From contig NZ_SOCP01000003.1 in assembly GCF_004364325.1 (NCBI RefSeq), forward strand, positions 62,001-126,000: a stretch of DNA of 64,000 nucleotides, in the 5' to 3' direction. The position numbers and the translations under genes are program-made. Below the pieces are notes generated by a model. The model had not been told where the DNA came from and did no database searches. It saw only the letters and a list, made by a program, of their open reading frames with translations. The number at the start of each line of letters is the position of its first letter. Positions within the stretch are counted from its first letter, which is position 1. This DNA is from Actinophytocola oryzae. GTDB lineage: Bacteria > Actinomycetota > Actinomycetes > Mycobacteriales > Pseudonocardiaceae. This document shows positions 58,056 through 64,000 of the stretch, piece after piece.

Positions 58056-59615
58056 GTGTGGCCGTTCGGCCTGATCACGGCGGGGTTCGCGGTCGTGAGC
58101 CTGCTCGCCGCACGACGGGTCGCACTACCCGGCTGGGTCGCGCAGCTGGTGAGCCACGGACCGAGGGGGCGGCTGCACGCCGGGCTGCTGGCGATCATGC
58201 TGCTGGTGCTCGCACACGGGCTGCTGCGCAGACGCAAGGTCGCGTACTGGGTGACGCTCGGCGTCGCGGGCCTCGGCGTGCTGCTCGCCGGGCGCAGTCT
58301 CGTGGCGGTGGCGCTGGTGGCGACCGGGGTCGTGCTCGTGCTGCGGCGCGACGCGTTCCCGGCGGTGCCCAGACCCGCGCGGGTGCGGCTGGCGGCGATC
58401 TGCGGGCTCACGCTGCTGGCCACCGGCGCGCTGTACGACCTGCTGCTGCACGGACACGAGGAGTTACGGCTGGACCTCGGTTCGCTGGTGCTGCTCGGTG
58501 CGAGCGTGATGCTGGTGGTGCTGTTGGCCCCCGCGCCGCCGCCCGCGCCCGCGGACGTCGGCACGCGGTCGCGGGTCGGCGAGCTGGTGCGCCACCCCTC
58601 GTCGGACACGCTTGCGCCGTTCGTGCTGCGCCACGACCGGTCGTACGTGTTCAGCCGCGACGGCCGGGCCGCGGTCGGCTACCGCGTGCTACTCGGCGTG
58701 GCGGTCGTCGGCGGTGACCCGGTGGGCGAGCCGGAGGCGTTCCCGGACGCCGTGGCCGAGTTCGTGCGGGTCTGCGAGCGCGCGGGCTGGCGGGTGGCCG
58801 CGCTCGCCGTGCGTGACGACCTGGCGCCGCTGTGGCACAGGCACGGCCTGCGGACCGTCGGCATCGGCGACGAGGTGCTGATGGACGTCGAGACGTTCAC
58901 CATGTCGGGCCGCGCGATGCGCAACGTGCGGCAGGCCGTGCAGCGAACCAGACACTTCGGGGTGACGACGACCATCGCCCGTGAGGGTGACCTGGACGCC
59001 GCCCTGCTCGCGGAGGTGGCCACGCTGGCCACGCAGTGGCTGCGGGGCGGCGGCGAGCGCGGCTTCTCGATGATCCTGGACGGCCTGGCGACGGGCAGGC
59101 ACCCGGAGTGCGTGCTGGTCCTCGCGCGGGACGCGGCGGGCAGGCTGGTCGGCTGCCAGCGGTACGCACCCAGTGGTGACACGCTGTCGCTGGACACGAT
59201 GCGTCGCGAGCACGACAGTGTGAACGGGCTCAACGAACGCATGATCGCCGACCTGGTGGAGTACGCGCGGGAACGCGGCGTCAGGACGCTGTCGCTGAAC
59301 TTCGCGGCCTTCCGGGCACTGCTGGACTCCGACGAGCGGGGGCTTTTCGAGCGGGCCGGCTACCAGGCGCTGCACCTGCTGGACCCGTTCATCCGCGTCG
59401 AGTCGCTGTACCGGTTCAACGCGAAGTTCCGCCCCGGATACCAGCCGCGTGGGGTGGCGTTCCCGTCGTGGCTGTCGATCCCGGTGGTGGTGGCCGCGAT
59501 GGTCGGCATGGAGTTCGGCCTGGTGTACGACCGCCACCGCGCGCCGAGGGCACACGCCGTGCACGGGACCTCGCCACGTGCCGTCCCGCTCCGGCCGTCC
59601 CAGATGGACGGTTAG
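58056..59615 (+). CDS. DUF2156 membrane protein (MprF C-terminal-type aminoacyltransferase)
   Basis: A 519-residue membrane protein. GTG 58056 is chosen because GAGGAGAC lies just upstream. The N-terminal 170 residues have five or so hydrophobic segments (LITAGFAVVSLLAARR, LLAIMLLVLAHGLL, GLGVLLAGRSLVAVALVATG, LVLLGASVMLVVLLAP). The C-terminal part is a DUF2156 GNAT-like domain (FVLRHDRSYVFSRDGRAAVGY, MSGRAMRNVRQAVQRTRHFG, NGLNERMIADLVEYARERG). In MprF/LysX this domain transfers lysine from tRNA to phosphatidylglycerol; here no lysyl-tRNA synthetase is fused. Confidence 0.9.
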   Translation: MWPFGLITAGFAVVSLLAARRVALPGWVAQLVSHGPRGRLHAGLLAIMLLVLAHGLLRRRKVAYWVTLGVAGLGVLLAGRSLVAVALVATGVVLVLRRDAFPAVPRPARVRLAAICGLTLLATGALYDLLLHGHEELRLDLGSLVLLGASVMLVVLLAPAPPPAPADVGTRSRVGELVRHPSSDTLAPFVLRHDRSYVFSRDGRAAVGYRVLLGVAVVGGDPVGEPEAFPDAVAEFVRVCERAGWRVAALAVRDDLAPLWHRHGLRTVGIGDEVLMDVETFTMSGRAMRNVRQAVQRTRHFGVTTTIAREGDLDAALLAEVATLATQWLRGGGERGFSMILDGLATGRHPECVLVLARDAAGRLVGCQRYAPSGDTLSLDTMRREHDSVNGLNERMIADLVEYARERGVRTLSLNFAAFRALLDSDERGLFERAGYQALHLLDPFIRVESLYRFNAKFRPGYQPRGVAFPSWLSIPVVVAAMVGMEFGLVYDRHRAPRAHAVHGTSPRAVPLRPSQMDG

Positions 59616-59710
59616 GACCAGCGGCGACGTGCCGCTCCATCGTCGTGACATGCCGCCTCGTCCTCGGGATGGTTTCCTCGTGGTAGCCGAACCCGAGGAG
59701 ACGGCACATG

Positions 59711-59921
59711 AGCGGAGCTCGCGAAGCGAACCATCAATATTCAGGCGGCGTGAGCGGAGCCTGCGGAGCGTTCCGGCGCCACGCAGCGGGCGAGGAGACG
59801 GCGTGAGCGGAGCTTGCGGAGCGAACCATCAAAATCCAGGCCGCCCCGGAGCCCGCGGAGGGCGCCGGTGCAGCGGAGCCTGCGGAGCGTTCCGGCGCCA
59901 CGCAGCGGGCGAGGAGGCGGC
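59711..59921. repeat. Duplicated 119-bp intergenic repeat
   Basis: Two blocks recur: AGCGGAGCTCGCGAAGCGAACCATCAAT-like at 59711 and again near 59807, and AGCGGAGCCTGCGGAGCG... GCGGGCGAGGAG at 59753 and 59872 (119 bp apart). The second copy runs straight into the ribosome site (GAGGAGG) and start of the flavoprotein gene. The remaining gene-free bases 59616-59710 show nothing recognisable. Confidence 0.8.
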
Positions 59922-61067
59922 ATGGACATCGTGATCGTCGGTGGGGGGCTTGCCGGTTCCCGGACCGCGCAACGGCTGCGCCGGGCCGGTTTCGACGGCA
60001 CGGTGACGCTGGTCGGCGGTGAGCCGCATGCCGCGTACGACCGTCCGCCGCTGTCGAAGCAGGTGCTGACGCAGGAGGACGAGCCCGCCGAGCCGCCGTA
60101 CCTGCGAGCCGACGCCGACGTTGAGCTGCTGTCCGGCGTGCACGCGACGGCGTTGCGGTCCTCGGGGCACCGCGTGCTCCTCGACGACGGCACCACCCTC
60201 GGCTACGACCGCCTGGTGATCGCCACGGGCATGCGTCCCCGGCGGCTGTTCGACGGCAGGCGGGGCGTGCACGTGCTGCGGACGTGGTCGGACGGACTGG
60301 CCCTGCGTGCCGCGCTGCGGGAGGCCAAGCGGGTGGTGGTCATCGGCGGCGGCGTGCTCGGCTGCGAGATCGCGGCGAGCGCCCGGGCGCTGGACCTTGA
60401 CGTGACGGTCGTGGAGCTGCTGGAGCAGCCGCTCGTGACCGCCCTCGGGCCCGCGATCGGCTCGGTGATCGCCGACCTGCACCGGTCGCGGGGTGTCGAC
60501 GTCCGCTGCTCGACCAGGGTCGCCCGCCTGGAGGGCGCGAACGACCGCGTGGAGCGGGTCGTGCTGGCCGACGGCACCGCGCTCGACGCGGACCTGGTCG
60601 TGGTCGCGGCAGGCGCGATCCCGAACACCGAGTGGCTGTCCGGCTCCGCGGTCCGTGTCGACGACGGCGTCCTGGTCGACCGCTTCGGCGCGACGTCCGC
60701 CATCAACGTCTTCGCGGCGGGTGACGTGGCCCGCTTCCCCCACCCGTGGGCGCAGGGCACCGTCCGCCCGGAGCACTGGCAGACCGCGGGCGACACGGCC
60801 GCGCTGGTGGCCAGGAACGTCCTGGCGGAACCGGCGGACCGCGTCCCGCTCACGGCCGTGCCGTACTTCTGGACCGACCAGTACCAGTCGAAGTTCCAGG
60901 TGATCGGCCTCCCGTCCGCCGACGACGAGCTGACCGTCCTCGACGGCGCGCTCGACGGCAGGTTCGCAGGCCACTACACCCGCGACGGCGTCCTGACCGG
61001 CCTCGTCACCGTGGGCATGCCCGCCGTCATCGCGCCGTACCGCAAGCGGGTCGGCACGCCCCTGTAG
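59922..61067 (+). CDS. Ferredoxin reductase-like FAD/NAD-binding protein
   Basis: A 381-residue two-dinucleotide-domain flavoprotein of the putidaredoxin/rubredoxin reductase type. The FAD motif is MDIVIVGGGLAGSRTAQRLR, followed by AYDRPPLSKQVLT and YDRLVIATGMRPR; the NAD motif is VVVIGGGVLGCEIAASA; the second FAD motif is INVFAAGDVARFP. The C-terminal reductase domain ends YFWTDQYQSKFQVIG, typical of the group. Starts at ATG 59922. It could donate electrons to a P450 or dioxygenase; the P450 at 33.9 kb is not close enough to link. Confidence 0.92.
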   Translation: MDIVIVGGGLAGSRTAQRLRRAGFDGTVTLVGGEPHAAYDRPPLSKQVLTQEDEPAEPPYLRADADVELLSGVHATALRSSGHRVLLDDGTTLGYDRLVIATGMRPRRLFDGRRGVHVLRTWSDGLALRAALREAKRVVVIGGGVLGCEIAASARALDLDVTVVELLEQPLVTALGPAIGSVIADLHRSRGVDVRCSTRVARLEGANDRVERVVLADGTALDADLVVVAAGAIPNTEWLSGSAVRVDDGVLVDRFGATSAINVFAAGDVARFPHPWAQGTVRPEHWQTAGDTAALVARNVLAEPADRVPLTAVPYFWTDQYQSKFQVIGLPSADDELTVLDGALDGRFAGHYTRDGVLTGLVTVGMPAVIAPYRKRVGTPL

Positions 61068-61082
61068 CGACGCGGCGCCGGG

Positions 61083-62048
61083 TCAGGACAGGCGGATCCG
61101 GGGGTCGAGCACCGCGTACAGCAGGTCGACCACGATGTTGGCCGCCACCACGAAGACGGCGGCCAGCAGGACGACCGCGATGATCACCGGCTCGTCGGAG
61201 TTGGTGACGGCCTGGACCGACATGCGGCCCAGGCCGTTGAGGCCGAAGACCTGCTCGGTGACGATGACGCCGCCGAGCAGGGTCGCCACGTCGATGCCGA
61301 ACTGGGTCACCACCGGGATCAGCGCCGCACGCAGGCCGTGCCGGTAGATGACCCGGCCCTCGCGCAGACCCTTGGCCCGTGCCGTGCGGATGAAGTCCTC
61401 GCCGAGCACCTCGACCAGCTGGCCGCGGGTCAGGCGGACGTACACCGCCATCGTCGCCACCGCCAGGGTGATCCACGGCAGGACCAGGTGTTGGGCCCAC
61501 TGGCCGGGGCTCGTCGTCAGCGGTACGTATCCCCCGCCGGGGAACAGGTTCACGCCCGCCACGTGCAGCTGGTAGAAGAACACGAACAGCAGCAACAAGC
61601 CCAACACGAACGTCGGAAAGGACAGGCCCGCCAACGCGAACAGCGTCGCGCCGCGGTCCAGCCAGCTCCGGGGGCGCGTGGCCGACAGCACGCCGACGAG
61701 CACGCCGAGCACCAGCCAGATCACCGCGGCACCCAGCGCGAGTGACGCCGTCACCGGGAACGCCTGGCCGATCAGCGTGGTGACCGGCTGGTGGCTGTAG
61801 TAGGAGTATCCGAGGTCGCCGTGGAACAGGCGCCCCAGGAAGTGTCCATACTGGACGACCACCGGCTGGTCGAGGCCGAGCTGGTTGGTGACCGACGCGA
61901 CCAGCTGCTGGTTCTGCGCCGCGAACTTGCCGAGCAGCAGCTGGGCGACGTCGTGGGGTGCCACGAAGAACAGCCCGAACACGATCACGCTGATGAGCCA
62001 CACCACCAGCACGCCGGTCAGCACGCGACGGATCAGGAAGCGCAGCAT
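61083..62048 (-). CDS. ABC transporter permease, DppB-like
   Basis: A 321-residue permease of peptide/nickel ABC importers. It has six transmembrane segments beginning MLRFLIRRVLTGVLVVWLIS and the cytoplasmic EAA-type loop GEDFIRTARAKGLREGRVI that contacts the ATPase. The long periplasmic loop between the first two helices (VAPHDVAQLLLGKFAAQNQQ) is typical of DppB. Last gene of a minus-strand operon; its start lies one base past the stop of the DppC-like gene. A substrate-binding protein is not visible and may lie right of the window. Confidence 0.92.
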   Translation of the reverse strand: MLRFLIRRVLTGVLVVWLISVIVFGLFFVAPHDVAQLLLGKFAAQNQQLVASVTNQLGLDQPVVVQYGHFLGRLFHGDLGYSYYSHQPVTTLIGQAFPVTASLALGAAVIWLVLGVLVGVLSATRPRSWLDRGATLFALAGLSFPTFVLGLLLLFVFFYQLHVAGVNLFPGGGYVPLTTSPGQWAQHLVLPWITLAVATMAVYVRLTRGQLVEVLGEDFIRTARAKGLREGRVIYRHGLRAALIPVVTQFGIDVATLLGGVIVTEQVFGLNGLGRMSVQAVTNSDEPVIIAVVLLAAVFVVAANIVVDLLYAVLDPRIRLS

Positions 62049-62049
62049 G

Positions 62050-62979
62050 TCACGACCTCCCGGCGAAACGGGGGTCGAGCGCGTCACGCACGCTGTCGCC
62101 GAGCAGGTTGAACGCCAACGTCGTGAGGATCAACGCCAGCCCCGGGAACAGCAGGAACCACCACGCCACCTGGTAGTAGCTCTGCGCGTCGCTGATCATG
62201 TTGCCCCAGCTGGGGGTCGGCGGGATGATGCCGACGCCGAGATAGGACAGCGTGGACTCGAACACGATCGACACCGGGATCAGCAGCGTCGTGTAGACGA
62301 CCACCGGCGCCACCAGGTTCGGCAGCACGTCGACGAGCATGATCCGCAGCGGACCGGCCCCCAGCGACCTGGCGGCCTCGACGTACTCCTTCTCCCTGAT
62401 GGCAAGTGTTTGCCCGCGCACGATCCGGCCGACCGCCGCCCACGAGAAGAACGCGATGACCGCGACCTCGATCAGCTCGCTCGGGCCCGCGACGGTCACG
62501 AGCGCGATCGCGAACAGCAGGAAGGGGAACGACAGCACGACGTCCATCAGCCGCGCGAGAACCGAGTCGACCGTCGGCCCCAGGTAGCCGGCGCACATGC
62601 CGACCACCACGCCGACCAGCACGGCGACGACCGCCGCGCCGACGCCGACCGCGAGGGAGACCTGGCTGCCGTAGACGATCCGGACGAGGATGTCGCGGCC
62701 GAGGTTGTCGGTCCCGAGCCAGTGGTGCACGCTCGGCGGCATCGGCAGCCCGTCGGGACTGATGCCACCCGTCCGGTCCTGGTCGGTCGGCGAGTACCCG
62801 ACCAGCATGCTGATCGGCCTGGCCAGCGCGGCGACCAGCACCAGCAGGACGATGAACACCATGCAGGCGACCGCGACCCGGTCGTGCCGCAGCCGCGCCC
62901 ACGCCAGCTGCCACGGCCCGCGCCCCTCGATCACCGGCGCGCTGGAGACGTCCGCCGCGTGGAGGTCAACGGCCGTCAT
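62050..62979 (-). CDS. ABC transporter permease, DppC-like
   Basis: A 309-residue permease partner of DppB. An N-terminal cytoplasmic extension leads to the first membrane helix (VACMVFIVLLVLVAALARP); HHWLGTDNLGRDILVRIVYG is the DppC signature; the EAA loop is EKEYVEAARSLGAGPLRIM. It overlaps the upstream ATPase gene by 14 bp and is followed at once by the DppB gene, so the three are co-translated. Confidence 0.92.
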   Translation of the reverse strand: MTAVDLHAADVSSAPVIEGRGPWQLAWARLRHDRVAVACMVFIVLLVLVAALARPISMLVGYSPTDQDRTGGISPDGLPMPPSVHHWLGTDNLGRDILVRIVYGSQVSLAVGVGAAVVAVLVGVVVGMCAGYLGPTVDSVLARLMDVVLSFPFLLFAIALVTVAGPSELIEVAVIAFFSWAAVGRIVRGQTLAIREKEYVEAARSLGAGPLRIMLVDVLPNLVAPVVVYTTLLIPVSIVFESTLSYLGVGIIPPTPSWGNMISDAQSYYQVAWWFLLFPGLALILTTLAFNLLGDSVRDALDPRFAGRS

Positions 62980-64000
62980 CGGGGACTCCTCCGGCCGGCC
63001 CGGGTCCTCGGGTCAGGTCGTCGCCCGGCTCGACCGGGAAGTGGCAGGCCGTCAGGTGTGCGGCCGGATCTCCCCGGCGGGCCACCAGCTCCGGCGCCTC
63101 CACCGCGCAGATCGGTTGTGCCTTCGGGCAACGCGGGTGGAAGTGGCAGCCCTTCGGCGGGTCCACCGGGGAGGGCACGTCACCGGTCAGCACGATCCGC
63201 TCGCGGCGCTCGGCCAGGTCCGGGTCGGCCACGGACGCGGCGGACAGCAGCGCGGCCGAGTACGGGTGACGCGGGTTGGCGTACAGCTCCGCCGCGTCGG
63301 CGACCTCGACGATCCTGCCGAGGTACAGGACCGCCACGCGGTCGCTGACGTGCTCGACCACCGACAGGTCGTGCGCGATGAACACGAAGGTCAGCTCCAG
63401 CTCCCGCTGCAGGTCCGCCAGCAGGTTGAGGATCTGCGCCTGGATCGACACGTCCAGCGCGGACACCGGCTCGTCGCACACCACCAGCGCCGGCCGCAGC
63501 GCCAACGCCCGCGCCACCCCGATCCGCTGCCGCTGCCCGCCGGAGAAGTCCGCGGGGAAACGGTTGTAGTGCTCGGGGTTCAGGCCCACCAGCGCCATCA
63601 GGTCCTGCACACGCCGCTCGCGCTCGGCGCCGTCGGCGATGCCGTGGATGGCGAACGGGTCGCCGATGATCGACCCCACCCTGCGGCGCGGGTTCAGTGC
63701 GCCGTAGGGATCCTGGAAGATCATCTGGATCTCGCGGCGGACCGACCGCAACGCGCGTCGGGACAGGTCGGAGATGTCACGGCCGTCGAACTCGACCGTA
63801 CCGGCCGTCAGGGCATGCAGCCTGGTCACACAACGGGCCAAAGTGGACTTCCCGCAGCCGGTCTCCCCCACGAGGCCGAGGGTCTCCCCGCGCCGCACCT
63901 CCAGGCTCACCCCGTCGACCGCCCGCACCGCGCCGATCTGCCTGCGTACCAACGCCCCCTGCTTGATCGGGTAGTGCTTGACGACGTTGTCCAACCGCAG
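62966..64000 (-). CDS. ABC transporter ATPase, DppF-like, 5' end cut by window edge
   Basis: At least 342 residues of an oligopeptide/dipeptide importer ATPase. Walker A is GETGCGKSTLA, the Q-loop region is MIFQDPYGALNPRR, the signature is SGGQRQRIGVARALALRP and Walker B is LVVCDEPVSALD, with the switch His in FIAHDLSVVEH. The C-terminal oligopeptide-transporter domain carries CHFHPRCPKAQPIC, the Cys cluster typical of OppF/DppF. The frame stays open to base 64000, so the true start is outside the window; a DppD-like ATPase probably precedes it. Confidence 0.93.
   Translation of the reverse strand: MRLDNVVKHYPIKQGALVRRQIGAVRAVDGVSLEVRRGETLGLVGETGCGKSTLARCVTRLHALTAGTVEFDGRDISDLSRRALRSVRREIQMIFQDPYGALNPRRRVGSIIGDPFAIHGIADGAERERRVQDLMALVGLNPEHYNRFPADFSGGQRQRIGVARALALRPALVVCDEPVSALDVSIQAQILNLLADLQRELELTFVFIAHDLSVVEHVSDRVAVLYLGRIVEVADAAELYANPRHPYSAALLSAASVADPDLAERRERIVLTGDVPSPVDPPKGCHFHPRCPKAQPICAVEAPELVARRGDPAAHLTACHFPVEPGDDLTRGPGPAGGVPDDGR

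Noticed and set aside
59449..59934. Plus-strand frame of 161 codons across the intergenic repeats
   Set aside because: Begins inside the DUF2156 gene in another frame and its distinct part is just translated repeat sequence (SGACGA-type).

Overview
The window is G+C-rich, gene-dense actinomycete DNA. It shows GTG starts, many ATGA/GTGA gene overlaps, Lsr2, a LuxR-type LAL regulator and an AfsR-like XRE/NB-ARC regulator. The gene mix and the dispersed 'ACTGAAGGACGCCTTC' palindromes suggest a Pseudonocardiales soil organism (Lentzea/Saccharothrix/Actinosynnema-like). That assignment is an inference.

Region 1 (1-16228) is a divergent biosynthetic locus. The minus-strand arm reads from about 7.65 kb down to 1: a 53-residue Lys/Ala repeat peptide, a stem-loop, then a tightly overlapping run of KASIII, BtrJ-like ATP-grasp ligase, BtrK-like PLP decarboxylase, ACP, a Cys-less ketosynthase partner, a second KASIII, a half-size acyl-CoA dehydrogenase and a full acyl-CoA dehydrogenase cut by the window edge. 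The ATP-grasp/decarboxylase/ACP trio is the logic that makes gamma-aminobutyryl-ACP in butirosin biosynthesis; two KASIII enzymes could extend or transfer such a unit. The plus-strand arm is one overlapping operon: XRE/NB-ARC regulator, type II thioesterase, class II lanthipeptide synthetase (LanM), then a candidate precursor peptide with a CC motif and a terminator, followed by a LAL regulator. The two arms share a 252-bp promoter region with palindromes. The combination suggests a hybrid lanthipeptide carrying an ACP-borne aminoacyl unit, or two interleaved pathways. I know of no described cluster with exactly this set.

Region 2 (16.2-27.6 kb) starts with a repeat array, then two divergent secreted DUF4360 proteins, an NmrA-type reductase with a divergent Rrf2 regulator, a secreted subtilase, a TPR protein, an EI24 membrane protein, Lsr2, and secreted GH97 and GH75 glycosidases, then a TenA-like protein.

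Region 3 (27.7-32.6 kb) looks like a defence-type island: a 65-residue protein, a SIR2-domain NAD-cleaving protein, a cytoplasmic subtilisin-like protease and an alpha/beta hydrolase.

Region 4 (32.6-58 kb) is mostly saprophytic and housekeeping genes. It holds a pectinesterase, an odd P450, an S1 protease, a VOC protein, an SGNH lipase, an AA10 LPMO, a D-cysteine desulfhydrase-like enzyme, a two-component system, DUF2306 and quinone-reductase genes, and tRNA-Cys(GCA) with a likely leader peptide just before it. It continues with a Nudix hydrolase, GH29 fucosidase, DUF5134 protein, O-acyltransferase, SMP-30 lactonase, GH51-like enzyme with FN3 and CBM2, multicopper oxidase, class III aminotransferase and DJ-1/PfpI protein. 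Two genes (LPMO and the GH51-like enzyme) carry perfect TGGGAGCGCTCCCA boxes, the CebR cellobiose-repressor type, which links them as a cellulose-utilisation regulon.

Region 5 (58-64 kb) has a DUF2156 (MprF C-terminal type) membrane protein, a duplicated intergenic repeat, a ferredoxin-reductase-like flavoprotein and a minus-strand Dpp-type ABC transporter that runs off the right edge.
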